Source: Acidimicrobiia bacterium
GTDB taxonomy: Bacteria > Acidobacteriota > Vicinamibacteria > Vicinamibacterales > CAVVIG01
Assembly (NCBI GenBank): GCA_016871175.1
Contig: VFZL01000039.1
Location: 1-38,768, forward strand
Length of the DNA stretch: 38,768 bases
Direction: 5' to 3'
Below are positions 1-6,117 of the stretch, one piece after another. A program made the position numbers and the translations under genes. The notes under the pieces were generated by a model. That model worked only from the letters and a program-made list of their open reading frames with translations, had not been told where the DNA came from and ran no database searches. Position 1 is the first letter of the stretch. Each line of letters opens with the position of its first letter.

Positions 1-1
1 G

Positions 2-136
2 AACACCGCGCTGGGATTCGAGCCGGCGCTGGTGGTCGTACCGCATCCCATCCAGAATCGCACCACCGCCGAGCTGCACCAGCTCGCCGACGAGTGCTTC
101 GAGCAGATCGTCGATCGCATCACACGGGCGCACTAG
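2..136 (+). CDS. C-terminal end of a UGSC-like family protein (partial)
   Basis: Only the last 44 residues are in the window; the gene begins upstream. They read NTALGFEPALVVVPHPIQNR and continue through a helical stretch rich in Glu and Asp to a TAG stop. The hydrophobic strand ending in VPHPI, followed by a Thr-Ala-Glu-Leu helix with ADE, resembles the C-terminus of UGSC-domain (seleno)proteins. That resemblance is from memory of the family and has not been tested. Function is unknown. The next stretch is a frameshifted remnant, so this gene is the last intact one before a zone of decay. Confidence 0.5.
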   Translation, partial: NTALGFEPALVVVPHPIQNRTTAELHQLADECFEQIVDRITRAH

Positions 137-140
137 CACC

Positions 141-520
141 ATGCGGCGCGGAAACATCGTGAGCATTCCAACTGATCGCCGGCCCGTTTGGTGCCGGCGG
201 CGGTTCGGCCTCGGGTTCCTTTGCGCCAGCCGCCACGGCGCGCGGCACGATCGCTTTCGGGATCGACGTTCCGGCGATGGGCGTCTACCAGGCCTGGAAC
301 GACCTGGCGAGCGGCGCCCTCTACGTCGGCACGCACGCGGCGCCGAGCCGCCGCGGGGCGGCCACGAGCTGGCGCGTCACCAAGGCTGCCGAGCGCCAGC
401 AGCGTGTCGATCACCGCCGATGGCGAGCCGTACACACGTTTCGACGTGACGAGCCCCACCTCCATCCGAATCGACTCCACGATTGACCTGCGGCAGTTCA
501 GAATCGTCACCGGATCTCGC
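141..520 (+). pseudogene. Frameshifted remnant of an unrecognised protein
   Basis: Protein-like sequence is split over three frames. An ATG at 141 gives about ten plausible residues. From 172 another frame reads LIAGPFGAGGGSASGSFAPA and continues through GIDVPAMGVYQAWNDLASGA to about 390. From about 395 a third frame reads LPSASSVSITADGEPYTRFD and continues through SPTSIRIDSTIDLRQFRIVT to about 515. The pieces have normal hydrophobic patterning, whereas each frame turns into Arg-rich sequence outside its piece. This fits a single beta-rich protein broken by at least two frameshifts. The family was not recognised. Sequencing error is an alternative explanation. Confidence 0.45.
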
Positions 521-869
521 GGAAGGACGCAGAAAGCCGAAGAGCCACCGCGACAGCGGCAAGATAACCGCGCAGCGACAGGACTGGCGCTCTCCGGGCG
601 ACCGACCCAAGACAAGGCTGAAGCCCAACGCCGCCCGAGCAGCCAGCTCTTGTCTGTCGCGGTGTCAGGTTGCCCCTGTTGCGGCTAAGGGTCCGCGCTA
701 CCAAATCGGACGAGGGGCGTATGCACAGACAATGACATGCACAGACGATGAGACATGACATTCCGGCGCCAGCCGCATAGAATCCGCCCGTTCGAGGTCG
801 CCGTCGGGTGCAGACCGGACTCGTCACTCTCGACGCCCGGGAGCGCCCCGGTGACGCAGGAGACTTCTA
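521..869. other. Intergenic stretch with little content
   Basis: No protein-like frame was seen on either strand. A TAGAAT box at about 778-783 could be a -10 for the collapsed dehydrogenase that follows, but no convincing -35 is present. An AGGAG lies about 8 bases before the ATG at 870. The rest shows no repeats or structure that I can support. Confidence 0.4.
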
Positions 870-1264
870 ATGCCCACACGTCTGCTGCGTGCCGGTACCC
901 GGTTGATCATCTTCGCGCTGGCCGTGCCGGTCCTGGCCCAGGAGTCGCGTCTCATCGAGTGGCCCTACTGGGGCGGGAACGCCGCGAACGCGCGCCACGC
1001 CACCATCCCGGACATCACCCCCGCGAACGTCCACCAACTGGAGAAGGCGTGGGAGTGGAATGCCGGCGAGCAGCCCAACGCCGAGTACGGCACGCGGCCG
1101 GGTCCGTTCGAAGCGACGCCGATGATGCTCGACAACGTGCTGTACCTCACCACGCCCTGCAAGCGCGTCGTCGCACTCGACGCAGGCACGGGTCGCAGGC
1201 ACGGATCGCCAGCACGGCTCAGGAGGTCACCGGCCTAGTCGAGTACCTGCGTTCGCTGCGCTGG
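870..1264 (+). pseudogene. Collapsed PQQ dehydrogenase/cytochrome c pair (copy A)
   Basis: The ATG at 870 has an AGGAG ribosome site and begins a signal peptide (RLIIFALAVPVLAQ). About 80 residues follow that match the start of the intact dehydrogenase downstream: EWPYWGGNAANARH here against AWPTYGGDLGASKY, then a shared LYLTTP and LDAGTG. At about 1190 the homology stops. In a different frame, the sequence resumes with QEVTGLVEYLRSLR, which matches the last helix of the small cytochromes c (AVAQIVAYLKSLS at 3535-3567). Roughly 1.8 kb of dehydrogenase and most of the cytochrome are missing. The junction carries an 11-base direct repeat. The cytochrome tail has no stop of its own and reads on in frame into the next gene. 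This is the scar of a deletion in a tandem paralogue. Confidence 0.75.
1181..1204 (+). repeat. 11-bp direct repeat at the deletion junction of copy A
   Basis: CGCAGGCACGG occurs at 1181-1191 and again at 1194-1204, with two bases between. It sits exactly where dehydrogenase-like sequence ends and cytochrome-like sequence begins, in a different frame. It may be a by-product of the illegitimate joining. Confidence 0.7.
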
Positions 1265-1297
1265 AGGGTTGTCGACGTGTACATTGAGGAGATCAGA

Positions 1298-3241
1298 ATG
1301 AATCGAAAGTGGCAGGCGGCGCTGAGCGCAGCCGGAGTGCTGGGCTGTCTTCTGATGGGGGCTCTCCTCGCCGTGCCGGCGGGGCAGTCGCGGGAAGTGG
1401 CGTGGCCGACCTATGGGGGCGATTTGGGCGCGAGCAAGTACTCACCGGCCGACGCCATTACCCCGCAGAACGTCAACGGTCTGCAGATCGCCTGGCAGTG
1501 GGAGCACGGCGAAACCCCGCTGGAGCAGTACTCGACAACGCCGGCCCGCTTCCAGAACCAGCCGCTGATGGTCGATGGCGTGCTGTATGTCACGACCCCG
1601 TACAACAACGCGGCGGCGCTGGACGCTGCGACGGGGAAAGAGCTGTGGCGATTCGACGCGGGTGCGGTGAAGCTTGGTGGCATTCCGGGCAGCGGCTTCA
1701 AGCATCGTGCGCCGGCCCTGTGGCGCGATGCACGAGACGGAAACCGGCTGCGCGTGCTGCTGAACACACGCAATCAGCTCTTCAGCCTCGATGCCCGCAC
1801 GGGAACGCCCGTCAAGTCGTTCGGCCGAGACGGGGTCGTGTCGCTGACCGAGGGTTACCCTCGTCCGATCTCCGACGTGCGCCACGTCAATCACGGCGCC
1901 TCGCCGCCCATCGTCTACAGGGACATCGTCGTGGTGGGCAGCTCGATTCCCGATCGCTACCAGCTGATGAACGAGCCCACCGGCCTCGTGCAGGCGTTCG
2001 ATGCGCGCAGTGGAAAGCGGCTGTGGACATGGAACTCGATTCCCCAGTCGCCGACCGACTTTGGTGCGGACACCTGGGAAGAAGGGTCGTGGCGGTTCAC
2101 TGGACACGCCAACGTCTGGGGCCCGATGTCGCTCGACGCCGCACGGGGCTTGCTCTACTTCGGCACGAGCACGCCCGGCAACGATTACTTCGGCGGCCGG
2201 CGGCCGGGGAAGAACGAGCCGGCGGAATCGATCGTCTGCCTGGACGTGAACACGGGCCAGCGGAAGTGGTCGTTTCAGATGATCCACCATGGACTGTGGG
2301 ATTACGACAACCCGGCGGCGCCCAACCTGGTCACGATCACGGTGGGCGGGAGACGGATTGACGCCGTTGCGCAGGTCACCAAGCAAAACTTCACGTACGT
2401 GTTCGATCGCGTGACCGGCGAACCGGTGTGGCCCATCGTCGAGCGTCCGGTACCGACCGATAGCGATGTCCCCGGCGAGAAGGTGTGGCCCACGCAACCG
2501 TTTCCCACCAAACCGCCGGCGTTCGGGCGCCAGGGTGTGTCGCTGGACGATGCGAACGACCTCACGCCCGAAATCAAAGAGCTGGCCCTGGCGGAGATGA
2601 AGCGGTATCGAATCGGTCCGCTGTTCACCCCGCCCTCGCTGCGTGGCACACTCCAGCTACCGGGCGACTCGGGCGGCGCGAACTGGAGCGGTGCGGTGTG
2701 GGACCAGCAGACCGGTTGGCTCTACGTCCGGAGCAAGGACGAGATTCGCTACAACAGCATCGTTGCCAGCGATCGCACGGACCCGTTCATCGACCATACG
2801 TACTCGGGACATCTCCCGGTGGCGCGTCCTGGGACCAAGCTGGGTGCCATCCCGTTGATCAAGCCGCCATACGGTCAGCTGACAGCCATCGATCTCAACC
2901 GGGGAGACATCGTGTGGCAGATACCGCTGGGCGAGGGCAGCCAGGCCATCCGTAATCACTCGCTGTTGAAGGGTGTGTCTTTGCCGGCCCGGCTGGGCTC
3001 TGCGCAAACCGGCGGGGCCATTCTCACGGGCGGCGGTTTGCTGTTCGTCGGCGGGGGAGACGGTTATCTGTACGCCTTCGACAAGACCAATGGTCGGGAG
3101 CTGTGGCGGGGACGTCTGCCTTCCTTGAACGCCGAAAACACCATGACGTATCGCACGTCCGCAGGGCGGCAGTTCGTGCTCGCTTCCACGGGCGGCGGCG
3201 CCGACGCGTGGCTGGTGGCGTTCGCGCTGGAGGCGAAATGA
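1298..3241 (+). CDS. PQQ-dependent dehydrogenase, soluble periplasmic type
   Basis: This 647-residue quinoprotein oxidises an alcohol or sugar in the periplasm, using PQQ in an eight-bladed propeller and passing electrons to a cytochrome c. The N-terminus is a signal peptide (hydrophobic stretch GVLGCLLMGALLAVPAG). Blade motifs include ALDAATGKELW (about 110-120), HHGLWDYD starting at residue 330 and, near the end, GGAILTGGGLLFVGGGDGYL followed by TNGRELW. The length is normal for the glucose-dehydrogenase-like soluble class. An open frame extends far upstream, but GAGGAG at 1286-1291 and the signal peptide fix the ATG at 1298. Its stop overlaps the start of a cytochrome c gene, its likely electron acceptor. 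The substrate cannot be read from sequence. Confidence 0.92.
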   Translation: MNRKWQAALSAAGVLGCLLMGALLAVPAGQSREVAWPTYGGDLGASKYSPADAITPQNVNGLQIAWQWEHGETPLEQYSTTPARFQNQPLMVDGVLYVTTPYNNAAALDAATGKELWRFDAGAVKLGGIPGSGFKHRAPALWRDARDGNRLRVLLNTRNQLFSLDARTGTPVKSFGRDGVVSLTEGYPRPISDVRHVNHGASPPIVYRDIVVVGSSIPDRYQLMNEPTGLVQAFDARSGKRLWTWNSIPQSPTDFGADTWEEGSWRFTGHANVWGPMSLDAARGLLYFGTSTPGNDYFGGRRPGKNEPAESIVCLDVNTGQRKWSFQMIHHGLWDYDNPAAPNLVTITVGGRRIDAVAQVTKQNFTYVFDRVTGEPVWPIVERPVPTDSDVPGEKVWPTQPFPTKPPAFGRQGVSLDDANDLTPEIKELALAEMKRYRIGPLFTPPSLRGTLQLPGDSGGANWSGAVWDQQTGWLYVRSKDEIRYNSIVASDRTDPFIDHTYSGHLPVARPGTKLGAIPLIKPPYGQLTAIDLNRGDIVWQIPLGEGSQAIRNHSLLKGVSLPARLGSAQTGGAILTGGGLLFVGGGDGYLYAFDKTNGRELWRGRLPSLNAENTMTYRTSAGRQFVLASTGGGADAWLVAFALEAK

Positions 3242-3570
3242 GTCGGTACGCAGTGTGGGGCACCTTGGCGGCGCTCGCGTGGCTCGCGGCCAACGGCTCA
3301 GTGCCGCTGTCCGCCGTCCCGCCGTCCGCAGCCGCGCAGCCCAAGGCGATCACAGCCGGCCAAGGCGCGTTCGATCGGGTATGCAAGCAGTGCCATGGGC
3401 CCGAGGGGCGAGGCGGCGACGCCCCGCGGCTGGTACCGTTCTCGCGAGAGTACGAAGAACTCCTGGCCGTCGTTCGCGAGGGCAAGGGCGAGATGCCGCC
3501 GATCTCCGCGCGCTCGTTGCCCGACGAAGCGGTCGCTCAGATCGTGGCGTACCTGAAGTCGCTCTCCTGA
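3238..3570 (+). CDS. Small periplasmic cytochrome c, partner of the PQQ dehydrogenase
   Basis: This 110-residue class I cytochrome c starts at an ATG that overlaps the dehydrogenase stop (ATGA), so the two are translationally coupled. A signal peptide (VWGTLAALAWLAANG) is followed by the haem-binding motif C49-K-Q-C52-H53. Met86 in GEMPPI is the probable sixth haem ligand. The last helix reads LPDEAVAQIVAYLKSLS. It presumably takes electrons from the quinoprotein and passes them to the respiratory chain. It closely resembles the cytochrome domain encoded on the other strand at 3843-4352, including a shared RLVPFSREY segment, so the two are recent paralogues. Confidence 0.9.
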   Translation: MSRYAVWGTLAALAWLAANGSVPLSAVPPSAAAQPKAITAGQGAFDRVCKQCHGPEGRGGDAPRLVPFSREYEELLAVVREGKGEMPPISARSLPDEAVAQIVAYLKSLS

Positions 3571-3581
3571 CCGGGCGAGAA

Positions 3582-3606
3582 CCGGCGCCGCTCCTTGTGG
3601 CGCCGG
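3582..3606 (+). terminator. GC-rich hairpin after the cytochrome c gene
   Basis: CCGGCGCC (3582-3589) and GGCGCCGG (3599-3606) form a perfect 8-bp stem with a 9-base loop, 11 bases past the cytochrome stop. There is no run of T, so a role as terminator or mRNA end is likely but not proven. It also faces the convergent remnant that ends at 3609. Confidence 0.5.
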
Positions 3607-3608
3607 CG

Positions 3609-3836
3609 CTAGCGCCCTTCGTAGAGAGACGTCCTGATCGTGCGAACGGACTGGGGCGGCGCCTTGAGTTCGCTGTATCGGGCGGGCACCGCGTAGGCAG
3701 CCGCCGCTTCCTGCGCCGTCTTCCCCGTCGTCATCGCGGCACGTGCCTGCGCGACCAGATCGTTATAGAAGCCACTGTACTGCACGAGCGCGCTCCCGGA
3801 AACCACGCCAGACCTCCGCGAGGAGGTCCGGGCCAT
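3609..3836 (-). pseudogene. C-terminal fragment of an unrecognised protein
   Basis: The convincing part is the last 60 residues, YSGFYNDLVAQARAAMTTGK to LKAPPQSVRTIRTSLYEGR, with an amphipathic helix and a Lys-Thr-Ala-Gln-Glu helix start. This pattern resembles the C-terminal helices of some exported metallo-beta-lactamase-fold hydrolases, but I cannot confirm the family. The first residues after the ATG at 3836 are Arg/Ser-rich and include an RNA hairpin, so they are probably not original coding sequence. No N-terminal domain precedes it: upstream is the stop of the collapsed copy C. I read it as the truncated tail of a lost gene. Confidence 0.4.
3811..3828 (-). terminator. Hairpin just past the stop of copy C
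   Basis: GACCTCC and GGAGGTC form a perfect 7-bp stem with a 4-base loop, 14 bases past the stop of the minus-strand gene that ends at 3843. No T run follows. It may protect the mRNA end or act as a weak terminator. Confidence 0.4.
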
Positions 3837-3842
3837 GCCCCC

Positions 3843-4352
3843 TCACGCGGCCGGACGCTGACGCGACAGCGATTGCAGGTACGCGAGGATTTGAGCGACG
3901 TTCTCGTCGCTCAGTTCCCGCGTCGAGATCGGTGGCATCTGTCCGACGCCCTCTCGCACGATTCCCAGCAGTTCGTCGTACTCGCGCGAAAACGGCACAA
4001 GTCGCGGACCGGCATCGCCCCGCGCTTCGGCGCCGTGGCACGCCTGGCAGACGCGTTCGAACGCCGCCCGTCCGGCCGCCACGGGGTCGGCCTGGTCTTG
4101 CGCCACCGCGGTCACCGGCGCGCGCTCTCGCGGGGCCTGTGCCGTGGGAATAGCCGCCCCGCCCGGGCCCGCCGCCGGCAGCGCGAACGCCAGCAGCATG
4201 GCATCGCCGCCGTCGGCGCGCGAGCACTTCGTGTGGGCCTGCTGGCCGCCGTAACAGGGCCACTCGACCACCCGCTCCCGCGCCTGGCTGGTGATCGCCA
4301 GCAGAGCCACCGCGGCGAGCGCCGCGATGACACGCATCCTCATCATGATCAT
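3843..4352 (-). CDS. Signal peptide plus dehydrogenase ends fused to a cytochrome c (collapsed copy C)
   Basis: This 169-residue open frame is a chimera. It starts with a signal peptide (MRVIAALAAVALLAITSQA), then about 20 residues of a PQQ-dehydrogenase N-terminus (VVEWPCYGGQQAHTKCS). It jumps directly to the end of the same enzyme (GGDAMLLAFAL; compare GADAWLVAFAL in the intact gene). A Pro/Ala-rich linker and a full cytochrome c domain follow, with CQACH, GQMPPIS as probable Met ligand and a closing ILAYLQSLS helix. About 580 residues of propeller are missing, yet the frame is kept. It could therefore still be exported as a functional cytochrome. ATG 4352 has GAGGA six bases upstream and is preferred to the GTG at 4364. 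The lack of a stop between enzyme and haem domain may mean the ancestor was a quinohaemoprotein fusion. Confidence 0.75.
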   Translation of the reverse strand: MIMMRMRVIAALAAVALLAITSQARERVVEWPCYGGQQAHTKCSRADGGDAMLLAFALPAAGPGGAAIPTAQAPRERAPVTAVAQDQADPVAAGRAAFERVCQACHGAEARGDAGPRLVPFSREYDELLGIVREGVGQMPPISTRELSDENVAQILAYLQSLSRQRPAA

Positions 4353-4405
4353 GGGAATCCTCACAGGCTCTCGAGCCGCCGCCGGAGGAAGGTGGCGTCG
4401 ATGTG

Positions 4406-4963
4406 TTAGACCCCTCCGCGGCGGCTCGCAGGGGGAACGACCCCGTTGAGCCGCAGGTACACCACCATCTGCCCGTAGATGTCCAGCGCGTGTCCCATCG
4501 TGAAATACACCATCTTCGCCCTCGTGGCCTCGCCAATCCAGGGCGGTCCCTGGACCGTTTGCACGAGCGCGTCGTCTGGGAACTCACGCAGCACCGCGTC
4601 GCCGAACGTGTACGATTGCTGCAAGGCCTGAAGAATGTCGGCTTTCGACGTCGCCTTGAGGCCGAAGATCGACAAGTCCTTGTCCACGATCGGCGGCGCG
4701 GAGGTCTTGCCGCCCAGGAACTTCATGAGCATGATGTTGGCGCCCGCCACGTGGAGGACCTGCTCCCCAAATGAACGCTGCGGCGGCGTGGGCTTGAACC
4801 CGAACGCGCTCTCGGGCATGGCGTCAGCGAGCCTCATCATCGTTTCCTGCTGAGCCCTCCAATCCTTGATGAGGTCGGTTGACAGCGTCACGCGCTGCGC
4901 CGCCGGGTCCGCCATCGTCACCGCGAGCGCGCACGCGATGACCACCCACGTCGATCGCTTCAT
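4406..4963 (-). CDS. Exported DinB-like protein
   Basis: This 185-residue protein has a signal peptide (STWVVIACALAVTMADPAAQ) and a four-helix DinB-like fold. Candidate metal-binding histidines lie in VLHVAGANIMLMKFL and MGHALDIYGQMVVYL, the usual spacing of the DinB/YfiT superfamily. Exported DinB-like proteins of this length are common in Acidobacteria and their substrates are mostly unknown; thiol-dependent transferase activity is known only for some cytoplasmic members. GGAG lies eight bases before the ATG at 4963. The gap to the collapsed cytochrome gene is only 53 bases, so the two may be co-transcribed. Confidence 0.8.
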   Translation of the reverse strand: MKRSTWVVIACALAVTMADPAAQRVTLSTDLIKDWRAQQETMMRLADAMPESAFGFKPTPPQRSFGEQVLHVAGANIMLMKFLGGKTSAPPIVDKDLSIFGLKATSKADILQALQQSYTFGDAVLREFPDDALVQTVQGPPWIGEATRAKMVYFTMGHALDIYGQMVVYLRLNGVVPPASRRGGV

Positions 4964-5026
4964 CACAGCATCTCCAGTCGATCTGCAGCAACTAGCCGCA
5001 CCGCTCGCAGGCGTGCCTGAGGGACT

Positions 5027-5050
5027 ATCATAATGTCCAGGTGACCCTGG
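5027..5050 (-). promoter_or_regulatory. Putative promoter and operator of the DinB-like gene
   Basis: On the minus strand TATGAT (5032-5027) is a good -10 box about 60 bases before the start at 4963. Directly upstream lies the inverted repeat CCAGG-tgac-CCTGG (5037-5050), which falls in the -35/-10 spacer. The -35 itself is poor, which would suit a regulated promoter. Confidence 0.35.
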
Positions 5051-5058
5051 CTTAGCGC

Positions 5059-5081
5059 GGGTCTAGAGTGGGTCTAGAGTG
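5059..5081. repeat. Tandem 11-bp repeat upstream of the DinB-like gene
   Basis: GGTCTAGAGTG is present twice in immediate succession (5060-5070 and 5071-5081). The surrounding 4967-5329 stretch has no convincing gene. It holds this repeat, the putative promoter at 5027-5050 and otherwise featureless sequence. Confidence 0.6.
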
Positions 5082-5329
5082 GCCTTTAGGGCGGATCTCC
5101 CGAGTGCAGGTGCGCTTAGCGGGTACCAGGCCGGCCGACAAACGCCGCCTTTCTCGCAGTCTTCGAAGTTCAGATCTCACCAGCTCAAGGGCCGGGGCAA
5201 CAGCGGGGTAACAGCTCCGACGCCATTCTCACGCCTCGATGCGCGCCCGGTGGGCCCTGCGTGACCCGCGGCTCTCAATAGTCGACGACGGCCACGGTTC
5301 TGCTCTTCTGCCGATCGACGTCAGAGTGA

Positions 5330-5773
5330 TCACGGCGACTTCGGCAGGTAGACGATTCGATTCATCCAATCCCAGACGCGACCGTCATTGAACCAGAACT
5401 CGGTCAGCAGGCGCGCCTGCTCGCCGTAGTTGGCACTCCGAACCGTGCGGCGAAACAAGATCAGGCCGCCATGACTCTCACCGGCGCGAAGCACCTGACC
5501 CGCATGCCACGGGAGCGTTGCCCGATCGAACGCGACGAGCACCAGACCGGCTTCCACGCAGGACATCAACAGCGCTGCGTCGTCCAGACCGAGCCATGAT
5601 CCGTCCTGCCACCGCGCGATGTGGATGACCGGAAAATCAGGAGCCAATCGCCGGCAAGCCGAAACGAATCGGTGAGATGTGTTTTCGTCAGCCAGTAACC
5701 GATGCGGTTTCGGTTTCTCCGGCACTGGCTCTGCTGATCTCTTCGGGGAAGGCTTTGGCATAGGCGAGCGCAC
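5330..5773 (-). CDS. PIN-like (DUF5615-type) toxin of a toxin-antitoxin pair
   Basis: The core reads RLLADENTSHRFVSACRRLA, then SWLGLDDAALLMSCVEAGLVLVAFDRATL and GGLILFRRTV. This is the order seen in DUF5615/Mut7-C-like PIN proteins: an acidic Asp-Glu-Asn after strand 1, a DDA helix, FDRA with the second acid, and a final hydrophobic strand. Such proteins are predicted metal-dependent RNases. At 147 residues it is a little longer than typical. It overlaps the antitoxin gene upstream. The start is uncertain: ATG 5773, ATG 5761 and GTG 5722 are all in frame and none has a strong ribosome site; translational coupling to the antitoxin is likely. The toxin assignment rests on domain pairing, not on experiment. 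Confidence 0.65.
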   Translation of the reverse strand: MRSPMPKPSPKRSAEPVPEKPKPHRLLADENTSHRFVSACRRLAPDFPVIHIARWQDGSWLGLDDAALLMSCVEAGLVLVAFDRATLPWHAGQVLRAGESHGGLILFRRTVRSANYGEQARLLTEFWFNDGRVWDWMNRIVYLPKSP

Positions 5774-6065
5774 GCTTGACGAGCACGCGCGGCCAGCCGA
5801 AATGGCGCGCCGTCTTGTCGGCGGACTTAGTTTCGTCGTGCGCGACGATCACTTCCCACACGGCGACCCGGTGCCCGGTCAGGTACGCCTCGCGCCCTGA
5901 AAGGGAGTCGCGGAACGAGATTCCGGGAAACTCGGTTTCGAGGCTCTTCTCGATGACGTACCGTGCGACGAGATCGCTCTTGGACGTCCGCGCGGCACGC
6001 GCCTGTTTCGTCACCAGCCGCTCGTAACGAGCTGGCACCCTGCCTGAGACGTAGGCCGTGCTCAT
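5688..6065 (-). CDS. DUF433-type antitoxin
   Basis: The 125-residue protein begins MSTAYVSGRVPARYERLVTK, a ribbon-helix-helix-like DNA-binding start. The DUF433 pattern follows: GREAYLTGHRVAVWEVIVAH, then TARHFGWPRVLVKRALAYAK. DUF433 proteins are the usual partners of DUF5615 PIN-like toxins and probably act as antitoxin and autorepressor. An upstream in-frame ATG at 6101 exists, but the tandem palindrome and promoter at 6073-6101 would then lie inside the gene. The ATG at 6065, seven bases after the -10 box, is preferred. The C-terminal Glu/Ala/Ser tail overlaps the toxin start. Confidence 0.7.
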   Translation of the reverse strand: MSTAYVSGRVPARYERLVTKQARAARTSKSDLVARYVIEKSLETEFPGISFRDSLSGREAYLTGHRVAVWEVIVAHDETKSADKTARHFGWPRVLVKRALAYAKAFPEEISRASAGETETASVTG

Positions 6066-6072
6066 GTCTTCG

Positions 6073-6101
6073 AGTGTGTGCACAGTGTGCACAGAAGTCA
6101 A
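6073..6101 (-). promoter_or_regulatory. Antitoxin promoter with tandem-palindrome operator
   Basis: On the minus strand TTGACT (6101-6096) and CACACT (6078-6073) are separated by 17 bases. The spacer contains two copies of the perfect palindrome TGTGCACA (6086-6093 and 6077-6084), one base apart. The -10 box ends seven bases before the ATG at 6065, so the transcript would be leaderless. A dimeric antitoxin binding two adjacent sites would block RNA polymerase here. Confidence 0.6.
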
Positions 6102-6117
6102 GGATCGAAGGCTCTAC

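Noticed and set aside
755-1297. N-terminal extension of the PQQ dehydrogenase frame
   Set aside because: The extension is Arg-rich, covers the collapsed copy A in the wrong frame, and the signal peptide and GAGGAG site mark ATG 1298.
3763-4587. A 274-codon minus-strand frame overlapping copy C and the DinB-like gene
   Set aside because: It is a Gly/Arg-rich shadow in a different frame from the two genes with signal peptides and motifs.
5079-5264. Short plus-strand frame between the DinB-like and toxin genes
   Set aside because: It has no ribosome site, no protein-like pattern and crosses the tandem 11-bp repeat.
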